A program made the position numbers and the translations under genes. DNA of 64,000 nucleotides from Sphagnum compactum. Its lineage: Eukaryota; Bryophyta; Sphagnopsida; Sphagnales. Below, in pieces: positions 10,470-22,537 of this stretch (position 1 is the first letter of the stretch; each line of letters opens with the position of its first letter). The notes beneath the pieces are model-generated. The model made no database searches, had not been told where the DNA came from, and saw only the letters and a program-made list of their open reading frames with translations. The stretch is from positions 10,102,875-10,166,874 of the forward strand of contig OZ234495.1 in the NCBI GenBank assembly GCA_965153455.1, written 5' to 3'.

Positions 10470-12890
10470 CATTTATTATTATTTTTTTATTGAAAATTTG
10501 GGTGCCAGTCGTGGGATAATCTTATTTATTATGTTCTATTTGAATTTACTTGGGATCCAAATTCTAATGACTTGCCTTTTCTTTTTCAAACCTCAAAATC
10601 AAGCAAATTAAAAAACATGATCTTAAATTTTTTACCAAGATTTATTCAAATAAATAAAATAAAATCTAATAATATCAAACCACTTTGAAGAAAAGTCCTT
10701 TGAAAATCAACTTTCTTCACAAAATGTTTTTGCTTGAATTGGCATAATACAATGTTCTAAAGGTTCTTCAATTCTACATGAAATTCAAGGCCTTCATTAA
10801 AGGTTTGACGCTCGGTTGTTTTGAAATATTAAATATTTAAATTTGTAAATACATTTAACAAGGTTATTAATATTTTAAAATTATTTTCAAGGATATTATG
10901 AAGGCCTTCAATATTAAAATTTTAACAAAGTTTAACAACATTACTTGAATATATTCAATAATTGAAAATTTTAATTTTAAAGTATTATTATTTTGCACTT
11001 TTTTTTTGAACCAGTTTTTGTTGCAACTATTAATGAAAAACAATAAATATAAAGGTCAAAATCATTTGCATATAGTCAAGTAACACTTGTAACATATTTG
11101 AAATGAAATTATTTTGATTGATCACTTGTAATGGATGGATGTACGTCACATGTAGGGGGATTTTGTCACACGTTCAATTGGATGTGCATCATGTGTGATG
11201 AACAATACACATCCAAAATATTATACTAATAACCATTTTCATAAACACCAATAGGAAGGGGGTAAATGGGCTCAAGTGATACAAAATTGTGGCCACTCAG
11301 TTATCCACGTTCCTATTCCTCATTCGCACAATGAGCCGATGTTCTTGTGCCCCATTCGTACATTGCCGATTTTCAAGAAGATCTTGTGAAAATTCCCCCA
11401 AGTGGGTGTGTCCCACCCCCACAAAATGGCTTGCAAAGTATGAAAAGCTCTCAACTAAGTCCTTTTTCTTGGCCTATTCGCAAACACATTTTGACCAACA
11501 TGAAAAGCACAACAATTTCCAAAGGCTAGCTACACTACACTAGGTATACCGAGGAGGAGGGAGATGAAGGATACACAAGGTGTATTAGGTATCATGCTCT
11601 ATGATAGGGCATGTTCCAAAGGATGTGTTTTTCCTCGTGTTTTAGGAAAGCTCCTTATATAGTGCGCAAAGATTCTACCCTCAAGTCAAATAAGAGAAAA
11701 ACAAGGGAGAAAAGTTGTGTAAGCTGCCTTCCATTTCCCATTAGGTTAGAGGAAGCACCTTAGAACAATTGATTGGAAAGACCAAAAATAATTTTCTTAA
11801 GTTTTAATGGAATGAAGTTCTATTATGTGTAAAGTAATTATTTTTCCTCCGCAACAACATAAGGGCATTGTTTTGTTTCTAAAGTGGTTTTTTTTCACAC
11901 TTTTGAATGGATTCTTACAAATTTTTACCACCTTCTCTTTTCACATAATTTTTAACACTTTTTTCATTTTAAAAGAATTCGTTTATGATTTTTCTTCACC
12001 GATGTTTTTATGTCATGTTACCTTAGTGCCCCACATATCTCGTGAGTTTCTAAACAACACCCCCAACTCATGAATAACTCTAGCTCAAAGGTTTTTTCAT
12101 GTTGGGTGAGTGCCCCCAATGTGTGCGTGAGTGAGCGTTTTTAACAAAATATGAACCCATGTTTGACTATAGTTATGGTCTAGAGTCTAGACTTCTAGAC
12201 CTCATAAATGCCCTCCTCACCCTAAGGCTTTTTTTTATTTACCCTACACTTCAAAAGCAGGGGGAGTGAGTGACTGAATTCGGATGCTGAATCTGCATTT
12301 TCATCCAATTCTGCCAAGTAAGCCCTTACACCATAAGGGGCTCACCCACCCTGGCAAGCAAAGGGCTTACCCCCTACAAAATCCTGCTTTTCATGGGACC
12401 TTCTCTAGTTACAAAATTGCCTTGGGTCAAGCCCATGTGTTAGACAAAAAGGTTACCACCCTTGGTCAGGCCCACGTGAGCGCAGGCATTCAGGACATGC
12501 GAATCCAGGTTTGACTCTAACCATACCCCCAAACCCCCTTATTCCAGGAACACCCTTTACCCTACGAGGCCTTTAACCTAAGGCCTTTAACCATATGTGC
12601 AAAAAGCATGCCATAGTACCAAAACAACCGGCCCTAAAGGCTACCACCATGGTGTCTAGGCACCTAAACAACAAAAGGAAGGGGCCTATGGTGCTACCCT
12701 TATGCTATGCATAATGGCTGGCCCGGGTGCTTGACCATAGTACATAAGGACCTTAGTTGACTGGCAGAACAACCCCTATCCTAGCTAGGAGTAGAAAAGC
12801 TTATGCTTAAAAGTCCTAAAGAACCGGTTGCTATGTAAAAGAGGGAGGGGGTTTTGGAGAGGGGGGGGGAGTAAGAGCCCTTGCACTCAA
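10470..12890. other. AT-rich intergenic DNA
   Basis: No supportable gene. The first part (to about 12240) is strongly AT-rich. From about 12240 to 12890 composition becomes more balanced, with frequent CCC and AGGCC motifs, but all six frames contain stops at normal density. Confidence 0.5.
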
Positions 12891-12899
12891 TCAGAAGCT

Positions 12900-13560
12900 T
12901 CTAGCCGCTACCGCTTTTCTTTTCTTTTCTGTGTTTTCTTTCTGTGGACTGCGCAGTGCGAGTGGCTCACTATCCAATCAAGTTGTGTGGTTGTTATCTG
13001 CATTACAATCGCCACCATCCAATCCTCGCCAGTCCTCGCCGTCATCACTGTCATCGCCGTCCACTCCTGCTCGCCGTCGTCGCCGCTGCTCTTACGCCCC
13101 TCTCCCCCCCCCCCCCCCCCCTCCCCCGCACCAACCTTCGCTTCACGCTTGCTCCACTTGCTCCCTCGCACGCTCTCTCGCTTGCTGCTGCTGTCACTGC
13201 TACGCTTCTTTGCAGGCGAGTCTTTTTTCCTCATCCTCTTCTCTCCTCTCTGCTCCCTTTCTTCCTTCGCATCTCTCTGTCCTGAACCCACATTTCGCAT
13301 TCACAGAAAAGAACAGAACAGTAGCTTTCCAGTCTCCTGGGGTTCGTCTTCTGACTTCGCTCTCTCATTCCTTCCTGCTTTTCTTCTTTCGAATGTGTCT
13401 GTAGTAGTAGTACTACTACTTTCCAGGCTCTCTCCTGTCTCTCTATCTCTGTGTCTGTCTGTGTGTCTGTCTCTCAACTGTGTTTCTGTGTCTGGTTTCT
13501 TTGATTGATTTGTGAGCTTTGGGGGAATGGTGAAGTTGTGTGGAAGGGAGATTGGTTTTA
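12900..13560 (+). promoter_or_regulatory. Pyrimidine-rich probable FAD6 5' leader with a poly-C tract
   Basis: Some 600 bases of C/T-rich DNA, including a run of about 17 C at 13106-13122 and CT/CTGT microsatellite stretches to about 13480, precede the desaturase by some 300 bases. Long apparent frames here (for example 12828-13508) are Ser/Pro/Leu low-complexity artefacts of the composition. Such CT-rich leaders are common around plant transcription starts. I infer a first, non-coding exon or promoter for FAD6; its donor was not pinned down. Confidence 0.45.
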
Positions 13561-13862
13561 ATGGGATTTCCATTTCCCTTTAGTTTTTTTCTTGTTTAGA
13601 AATGTATGGGCATCAGTCCAGAATTTGATGTAATTTGAGGTTCATGCGTCGGTTCTTCGAGGTTCTTTCCTTTGAGCTTATTCTTTCCTTTGCAAGAATT
13701 GGCCTGTCAAGAGGTCTTCCCTGATCTTTCAGTGCATAATGACTCCCTTACGTGTGCATAGGTTTTGCAGGTTTTGGTGTATTTGAGGTTCATTTGGTGC
13801 TTTGTGGGTGTTTAGCAGGTGTTAGTAGTGCAGGTGGCAAGGGATTGTGAGCAGGGGGAACC

Positions 13863-16800
13863 ATGGCAGCAACATCATGCGGGTGTGGCGTCAGCCTCCA
13901 ATCCAGGACTGCCATAGGTTCCCAACAGAAGGCAAGTGTAAATCCACACACTTCTACTACAACGGATTTGATCTTGTATATCAATACTTCCAGAGAGTTT
14001 TAAGAGAAGAGAATCATGGACTGAAGTGTTCCCAGAAGCAATGTGATTATCTGCATTTTGTATTTGTGTTAGCTCCTTGATTGACTACCTATGTGGGATT
14101 GGTTTTGCACATCTTTGTGTCCATATATAAAAAATCCTTCCACCAACATCATTTGAAATTGCAAGCTAGGACTGTTTCTCAAGACTTTCAATCCATGTGG
14201 CTGACAGATTGTCCAGCAAGCAGTCATGTCAAGCAGTCAACCCACGATGTTGAGGTTTCCCTCTTCAAGACATGTTTGTGAGTTTTCCAGACCCTGGAAA
14301 ACACTTCTGTTTCAGTTTTAGAGCTCTCATTCTGAAGCAGGCATTCTGAGCATAGTGTTCTGAACTCCTACATCCTGAACTCCTATGTGAGTGTAGCATT
14401 CACTGAAGTGACACATTCTTCATGCTCACTGTTTGCATTCCTCTTGGTGCAGGCTTGTCAGGCACTCATTTAGCTTCGAAAGGTATCAGTGCTGGGCAGG
14501 TGAACCACAAGTTTCTGTTTCCCCTCTTATTGTCAACACCCTTTAATTTAAGTAACACGTGTGCCTCTTTGATTGTATCAAGTGCACCTACATATATTTG
14601 CCTGTTTGTGGTATTGATGTTCTCACCTAGTGATGGTCATGGGTGTATGTGGGTGTGTCTTGCAGTCATGTAGAGCGAAGAGACTCAGGTTATCAAAGAG
14701 TATAACTGGCTGCCAAAGATCAGCAATTGCTGCTCCTGTTGCAACCCCATCACCATTGAATGATGCCGAGGAACGACAGCAGCTTGCTGAAAAATATGGG
14801 TTCACTCAAATTGGGGAACCAGTGCCATCTGGAATAACTCTGAAGAATGTGATGGACACTTTTCCACCTGAGGTCTGTTTATAGTCAGTGACAAGCAAAT
14901 TAGGTTTTGTGTCATTTTGATTTCAGCAGTTCAAAACCCCATGGTGCTCCAGCAAGACATTAAAGGATTTGGTGTCTTTCCCATCCACCTTTTAACTCTC
15001 ATCAGTGTGTTTCACAGGTGTTTCAGATAAATGATCGGAAGGCATGGATAACAGTTTTGATCTCTGCTGTATCTTACTCGCTTGGTCTCTTCATGATTGC
15101 CAAGTCACCTTGGTACCTTCTTCCTTTGGCCTGGGCTTGGACTGGCACTGCTGTTACTGGGGTGAGTGACTGAAATCATGGTCAGGAGCATATCTCTTTA
15201 TAGGCAGGCTTTTGTGACCTTGATAATTGATAAGTTTCCATATGCTCTGGATTTTTGTGCTTGTCCTTATGTGAAATTTGCCCTCTATAACATCCTGATG
15301 TTGCTTCTGTTGTGTTTTTGTGGCTTCTATCAGTTTTTCGTGATAGGTCATGACTGCGCTCACAAGTCCTTTGCTAATAATAAGCTGCTTGAGGATATTG
15401 TTGGCACATTGGCATTTCTACCTCTCATTTACCCCTATGAGCCCTGGCGCTTCAAGCATGACCGGCATCATGCCAAAACAAACATGTGGGTTCAATTTTG
15501 TGACAAACTTCCATCCTCAAATGTAATTTAGTGTGAGCCTAGTTATCAGAATGCTGGGGGCTGTCTGGTTGACATAATTTTGAATGCTAGGTTTCATCAT
15601 GTCTACAGTGAGATATCTACAGGCAATTCGGTTTTGTTCGCCTTTCTATCCCAGTAATATTGCCTAGGTGTCAGTGTTAAATATCTAAGCGTAACACTCT
15701 GATTTTGTTCAGGCTTGAAGAAGACACTGCCTGGCACCCAGTAGTACGTGAAGAGTGGAACAACTTGCCAAAGTCGATGCAAGTCCTGCTGGAGTACAGC
15801 ATGGGTCCACTCCGGCCGTGGGCTTCCATTGGGCACTGGTACATTGCACCCTTCTTAAAGTGGTCTTTGTAGAACAAGTGTTGAAATGGACATTGTTGTG
15901 TATGCAATGGAATGCCCTCCTAGTGTAGGCTGCTTACCTTTGATGGGGATGGGGCAGGCTTGTGTGGCACTTTGACTTGAAAAAATATCGCCCAAGCGAG
16001 ATACCTCGTGTGAAGGTCAGCCTGGCTGCTGTGTTTGCTTTCATGGCAGTTGGATGGCCACTGATTATCTACTACACAGGCATTGCTGGTTGGTTTAAGT
16101 TCTGGCTTATGCCCTGGCTTGGTTACCATTTCTGGGTATGGTGCTTTACAGCCCGAACCATGTGTTTGCAGTGTAATCAATGCGTAGGCCTGCAGATACA
16201 ATACAATGCTTCAACCAGAAGTCTAATGTGTGCCTTTGGGGAGGCCTGCAAAGCTGCAAGGTGCACCAAAGCTTCAGCTTATCTGAGCTGTTATTTTGTG
16301 ACATCAGTTTAATCCAGGACATGGGGGGTGATTGCAGATGAGTACGTTCACAATGGTGCATCACACAGCCCCACACATTCCTTTCAAGGACTCTAAAGAC
16401 TGGAATGCAGCAACAGCCCAGTTGGGTGGAACAGTACACTGTGATTACCCAAAGTGGTAAGATATATCTACACACGCCTTGGCCAGCATGAGCAAATTTT
16501 ATGCAGTTCCAGTTTTCCCATTATTTCCTGGATTATGGTCATTTACCAATGTTAATTTCTTGTGCAGGGTGGAAGTGCTATGCCATGATATCAGTGTTCA
16601 CATCCCGCATCATATTTCACAGAAGATTCCTAGCTACAATCTGCGGCTTGCCCATGAATCCCTTGTTAAAAACTGGGGAAAGGTTTGTTTGGTTCTCAGC
16701 CCAACAGAGAAAGATGCTCATTACTCTATTCTCAGCTGTTAGCTCAGATATGTAGGGCTTCTGCATCACCACACCTCTGCAGAACATCAGAAGAGGGGAC

Positions 16801-17159
16801 AAATGTCATTAATCTCTAGTTGGTAATTACTAGAGTGCTCTAGATGTCCAGGGTCCAAGAGTAGTCAGAGTGGATCTCTCTAGACAGTGAAGGTGAAATC
16901 TCTAAATTCTTTACAATGACCTATGAAACTTTTGAGTTTAGATCATATTGTGCAATTTTGGAAACAAGCTAACTTATGTCTGTTTAATGCTTGACAGTAC
17001 CTGAACATCACAACTTGGAACTGGCGATTGATGAAGACAATCATGACTGAGTGTCATTTCTATGATGAAGAGGAAAACTACAAGTCCTTTGATAATGGAG
17101 CAGAAGATAAGTCACCAGTTATTGGAGTGCTACGGAAGGTGATGCCTGAGACTGTATAA
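13863..17159 (+). CDS. FAD6: Plastid omega-6 (delta-12) fatty acid desaturase
   Basis: Ten coding exons maintain phase throughout: 13863-13935, 14453-14499, 14666-14872, 15018-15161, 15334-15485, 15713-15838, 15958-16135, 16338-16456, 16568-16682, 16998-17159. The product has 440 residues, close to the usual size of plant FAD6. Residues 1 to about 60 are rich in Ser, Ala, Arg and Lys and look like a transit peptide. The three histidine boxes of membrane di-iron desaturases are present: HDCAH at 163-167, HDRHH at 199-203 and HIPHH at 360-364. Hydrophobic segments lie around [13 protein letters not shown] and [20 protein letters not shown]. The enzyme converts 18:1 and 16:1 acyl chains on chloroplast envelope lipids to dienes, using ferredoxin. 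The C-terminus ends KVMPETV. The exon 1 donor (GTGTAA) is the least certain junction, chosen because it alone keeps phase; the rest is secure. Confidence 0.95.
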
Positions 17160-20100
17160 ATGGGCCCTGCCAGTTGAATATTATTCACTGTCCTCTGGGC
17201 ATCCAGCAGGTAGCTGATCAGTTTGTTTGTTTCTTAGCTTTTTCTGTTGCTTGTGTGAGCACCATTGTACTATTACAAAAGGCTTAGGGTGTCAACGAAT
17301 TTGGGTCTACCGGAGTGGTAGAGAAAATTGAGCTAGAGAGGGAATTCTGCAAAATGAATCAGAAAAAAAGATCTAGGGACAGTAATTCTTTTGTTTTCAA
17401 ATTTCTTCATGCAGTTTGGGTCATCATTGAATCCTTTTCATATCCTCTTGTCAGCATCTTGATAGAAAGTGAGCACTGAAATGGCATGGGCAGCAGGAAA
17501 AATTTGCAAATATGCACCCTTAACGAGTTGTACTACTGTTTTTGAGCAGCTTGAGTTTGAACATCTTCTTCTGCTGAGACAGATCTGGTTCTCAACCATC
17601 AGTGTAGGTGTATCCACAAATATGAATCTCACAATGCTGTTCCAGGGGTCTAAACTTCACAGGATTGAGTTCACAGTGATATTTCATATTGGGCTTTTCT
17701 GCAGTTGTGAATGCAGCCATGTATGTTCCATTACCTTGGAGCAATGCGTTGTTTGAACTTGTCCATTTTTTCCTCTGGAAAGAAGTGTCAATGATTTTCA
17801 ATTGTAATATGTTTCCTTGCCAAATTTTAAGACCGGTTTGAGGATTTTTATTTTTTGTTATTATTATTTTAATATAATAATAAAAACCATTATAAAATTA
17901 TTGAAAATTGAATATCTTAATTGGATGATCAACTATGAACTGCTCTTATTTTTGTTATGGGTTTTGATTTGTTAGATGTTTTGAAAGCAAATATGTTTGT
18001 TGAAGACTTTTTGATTAAAAATTTGGCCTACTCAAAATGAATAAGTAATACATGTATTCCTAATCCATTTGCCATTCAACGCTAGTTGCCATTTTACACT
18101 TAGGCTAGTTATTCATTATTTTGTAGGTTAATGTTTAAATCCTAATTTTTTCTTTTTTTTCTTTCTTTGCAAGCATATGCGACCCTTAGCCTTTTGGTTT
18201 CACTTCATTCACTAAGTACTTTTACAATTTCAGTTTTCTTGGGACAATTAATATACACAAAAAAGAATCCCTTTTTTAGTAATTAAAAGAGAATAGGTTT
18301 TGTGTTACTTACTCATAGCTATAAATGATAATGAGCTTTCAAGCGGACTCTAACATAATGAAAGGGTTTAGAGCCATGATGGCCTAATGAAAATCGGATG
18401 AAGAAAGAAAACTCAGAAGATGCCGGTCTGACTCAACAAAATGCTTTTGGCCCAGCATTTTTGCATAGTTTGCTGAGGCTGTTAGAAGGCACAAGGAAGC
18501 CTAACACCTGCCTTAGAAGAGTGTAAAGAAATATGATCTACTGTAGTAAGTATGATCCAACCGCTGGTCCATGTTTCTGATTGACGAATCATAATGGTTG
18601 GTCTAGGTGGTTTGCTTGACAATGTCGAACATTTGGTATTTATTTTTGTGGCACATATTACACTAATATTATAGTTTGGCATTAAATTGTGGCACATATT
18701 TACACAAATGTCAAAATAATGTCAAACTATGATTTTAATGTAAATAAATGTCATAATAAAAGCCACATATTTTCCATTGTGATGGATGGAATCACAAAGT
18801 TCTTAGTCTAGTTACCAAGTACTTGGATTGTTGGTTCTAATTTTTATTTTAAATATTAAAAACTAGAATTGAAACCAAGATCTAATTACAAATGGGAATT
18901 GACCTCTAGCTAGAATCAGCCCTAGGTGCGGACTTAGAACCAAGATTGACCCCAAAACTCATTTCATACAATTATTTGGTTATTCATTTTTTGAAAATTT
19001 ATTTTTTTTTAATTCAAAAAATTAAAATAGGGTTCGACATGTGTTTAGTTTGAGAAAATAATTCATGTATACTTTCTTTTTTCTTGAATAATAACGTGGG
19101 CTCCATGCTATTGCACACTATTAGTGACAATCAATTTTTTTTTCCTTCTTATGTTTTCATATGGTTTTCAACAATTCATCATTATTTAAGTCAATGTTTA
19201 ATTTAATTTAAATTAATATAAATATCATGAAATCTAAATATATAAATATCACATGTTAATTTTCCTTTTCATGTATTTGTTGATGGTAGGGTAAAGAATG
19301 AGATGGTTATTACGAAAAAAGTGAAAGGGTGAGGCTTGAAAATGAGGTAGGGATGAATTATCTCTAGAGTTGTCCAAAGATGATCATCATACGAAGAATT
19401 ATGCAAAATCTCCCATATATCAATTTCTCACAATTTCTTGTCATTGAAATTTGGTAGTGGGATGGAAGGGGTGGCATTAGGCATGTAATTGTTATTTTTG
19501 GAACATGCTTCAAACATGGAATTTATTTAATAAATTAGGTTGATACATGTAAGTAGTTGATATAGGTGATCACATTATATTGGTGTACAATGCTAGTAAC
19601 TAGAAGTTCAGGAGTTTTTTATTTTTTTTATTTTTTTCTTTTTCTTTTTTGAAAAATCAAGAGTCTCGAAATGTGGAGAACTAAGTCTAGAATTGGGAAG
19701 CCCTCCTAAAATTCAGCTTCCTTTTCACTTTGTGTGTTTGTGAAAAGTCTTAAAGTTGTAAATGCTATGCAAGCTAACATGGTGTACATTAAAAAAAATT
19801 AAAACCATTAAGAAAAATCATCTTTCTCCAACATGCCCACCAAGACCCACTTTTCATCCACCATGTCTTAGTTCTCCCAAAGCTTCCCACATTGTAAAAG
19901 GTTGAGTTTATTATTGAGAGTAGTGCAAAACTCAAGAGTAGGCACTCCTCTCTTTTCTCAAACAAAGAACCAATTGGAAAGGGTCTGGTGTAGTAATGCA
20001 TACTTGACAAAAAGACATAATATTAATCAATTTTAACTATTTGGGTTATGAAACTCAAATATTATTGTTTCTTTAGTTAAATCAAATATCTATTTAATTT

Positions 20101-20580
20101 TGTAATGAAATTAATCTCACATGTTTCAAATTTCATAATCACATATATATAATTTTGTTGTATTTTTAGTAAAGGCATACAGAAGAACCCCATGGCTGCA
20201 GAAAAGCTATGAAATGTACTTTAATAATTAAATTGATTTTTAATTTAAACTGCACTTTGAAAATGTTAGGAAGAGGTAAGAATAATTGTAAAGGAGATGT
20301 AGGTTCATCAATTTTAATATTTCTCATATCCAAGTTTTAGTTATTTTAATTTTTTGCAACTCCACCCATAAAACTGAAATGGGGACTCCACATAGGTGGT
20401 GAAAACTACTAATAGCAAACCACCTGGACCAATCATTTTGTCGTTGGCCAATCAAAAACAGGGAGCAACAGTCAGATCACATTTATTACACTCTTCTCCA
20501 GCAGGTGCGTGGCTGGCTGGCTGGGAGTAGTGTTGTAGTTTTGGTTTTGTATAAAGGACATGTGCTGTTGTTTTGTTTTC
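17160..20580. other. FAD6 3' flank and AT-rich intergenic DNA
   Basis: The first 600 bases probably contain the FAD6 3'UTR. Beyond that is AT-rich sequence without a gene-like frame. Around 18640-18770 short direct and inverted copies of GTGGCACATATT and AATGTCAAA suggest an eroded MITE, but its ends could not be defined. Confidence 0.5.
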
Positions 20581-20624
20581 TTTCAAAATTGAAGAGCAAA
20601 CCGTGTTTGACTAAAGTTGAATGA

Positions 20625-22030
20625 AGCCAAATTTGGCTAAATTATTTTTTCTGAATTATCGCCACTTTGACTACTAGTACATCACAAAATCCTTAAAAGA
20701 AACCCTGGGCCATGGCAAATGAATTTTTAATATTTTTCTTGCATATTTGACTTGTGAAATCTCTTATGGGAAAGCTCTTTAATACATCTAAGTGACAAGG
20801 TATTATTTACCCCCCCCCCCTCCCCCCTTATTTTCAGACTTCATTTTTACATAATAATCAGGTCAACAAGTAATTAATGGCTATGCCCTTCAATGCAATA
20901 CAACAGCAGCAGGGTTTTCTTTTAAGGATTTTGTCATATAGTGGTGAATAATGGCTATTGAGAATTCTTTTTTTTCCTTCAAAATCCTTTTGCATATGTC
21001 AAAATCATATTTTGCAGGTTGAAAATTTGGCGAAAATTCGTTCACCCATTTTGATATTTTTTTTATAAAAAAGTCCCAAGCAACATGGTCAAGTGAACTT
21101 TTTGAAATTTTTTTTTTAAAAAAAAAACCTCAAAGTTTCAAGGAAGAAAGTTATGAAATTGCCAAGATTTTTGGAAGGATTTGGGCAGCTTTCTAGCTTT
21201 CTTCTTTTGAAATCGCCATATTTGGCTACTAGGTTCTAGTGGTACACCTACATGTAATAGGATTTTTTTAATTTAAATTTTTTCTTGTAGCCACATTTGG
21301 CTAAATACATCTTGTAATAGGATTTCTAGATTTTATTTTTATTTTTATCTATCTTGTAAGCTAGATTTGGCTAAATCTCCTTTTGTGGTTGATTGCCACT
21401 TTTGATGCAACATTACTTGTAGAGTGACCCAGTCACATTTGAGGGCATGTTAACCAATCGTATTTTTTCCTCGACTATTTGGGGGTTCACGGTTCCGCCA
21501 CACTCTCCCTTTTAAAATTGGGAGAGCCAATAAAACGTGACATGGGGGTATTTGTATTCTCAAATAATTTTTCTTGAGGGGACAAAAGTTGTAACGACCT
21601 TAAGCTTTACTTGGTATCAAAGAATATGTGTTCCGCATCCGACAATATTTTTTAAGTATTTTACACTCGGGTAGTATGGTTAAGATTGACCCACATATGC
21701 ACACAACACAAAAATGAAAGAACAAATCCCCCATTTTGTGTTGTTCGTCATGCACTTGCCATGGCCAAGCAAAATCACTCCATCCGGACGGGCGATCAAG
21801 CCCCTTTTTTTTTTCTGGCTAAATTTAGCGAGAGTTGGCTAAAAAGATTTTCAAATAATGGCTAAAGTAAATATATGTTTTCTTGGTTTTCTAGTAAGCC
21901 AAATTTCTTCATTTGAAAAATAATATCGAAAGATTTCTCTATTGGGTTCTAGCCTGTAGCCAAAAATGTGAAGTAATCTTTTTGTTACTTTTATATCCTG
22001 TTTTATAGCCAAATGTGGCTAAACTGTATT
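20625..22030 (+). repeat. Cluster of dispersed palindromic repeats upstream of Elongin A
   Basis: Four copies of the TAGCCAAATTTGGCTAAA-type motif: 20625-20642 (first T absent), 21288-21305 (TAGCCACATTTGGCTAAA), 21357-21374 (AAGCTAGATTTGGCTAAA) and 22006-22023 (TAGCCAAATGTGGCTAAA). Most have a downstream ATTGCCACTTTGAT-like block and an upstream AATCGCCATATTTGGCTACT block. A poly-C tract lies at 20811-20826. The last copy ends about 130 bases before the TATA motif of the Elongin A gene. Confidence 0.65.
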
Positions 22031-22150
22031 CTGCATGATCGCCTTGTTCAGCACCACAGCTGTCCATCTGAACCTGAGTTCAGACCACGGTAGAGTAACA
22101 GGTTAGGGTTTGTTAACCACGGTTAGACGTTGGAACCCTGGAGAGCTCAG

Positions 22151-22537
22151 TATAAATTAAGCACGACTCTTCACGCTTGAAGACACGATTTCTGTCGCTC
22201 GCTCGCTCGCTCGCTCTTACTCTCCTTGCGTCGCTTTGCTTCCGATTTTCCGCCCTCTAATCCTCTGTTGATCATGTGTCTGACTTGCTTAAGAGATGGA
22301 GAATGCAATCCTCTTTCCAGAGATCCTAATAGTGCAGGATTTGCTGGGAAATGGAGGAAGTTGAGAGGGTTTGTTTGTAGCGGTTTGCTCGTAACAGAGT
22401 TCCTCCTGGAGAGAGCGTAGAAGAAGAGACCGGTGCCGCTGGTGTTGTTTTGTTTGTTTCAGTGGCAAGGAGAATAGGAGGTAAAGAAAGAAGGAGAAGG
22501 CGGTGGCGAGTTTTTTGGATTCAAAAAAAGAGTAATC
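22151..22537 (+). promoter_or_regulatory. Elongin A promoter and 5' leader with TATA motif, CTCG repeat and an upstream ORF
   Basis: TATAAATTAA at 22151 is followed 45 bases later by a CTCG tetranucleotide repeat (22195-22216) and a leader of about 300 bases. The leader holds an upstream ORF from ATG 22274 to TAG 22420 (48 codons), ending 117 bases before the Elongin A ATG. The peptide resembles nothing I know. An ORF of this length ahead of the main start is expected to lower translation of the main frame; this is inference. Confidence 0.5.

Noticed and set aside
12828-13508. Long plus-strand frame of 226 codons in the CT-rich tract
   Set aside because: The product is Ser/Pro/Leu/Cys low-complexity created by pyrimidine-rich DNA; overlapping long frames exist in other phases and on the other strand, and it sits where the FAD6 leader is expected.
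17309-17345. tRNA-like string GGTCTACCGGAGTGGTAGAG downstream of FAD6
   Set aside because: No acceptor stem, anticodon arm or T-loop (GGTTCRA) follows at the right spacing.
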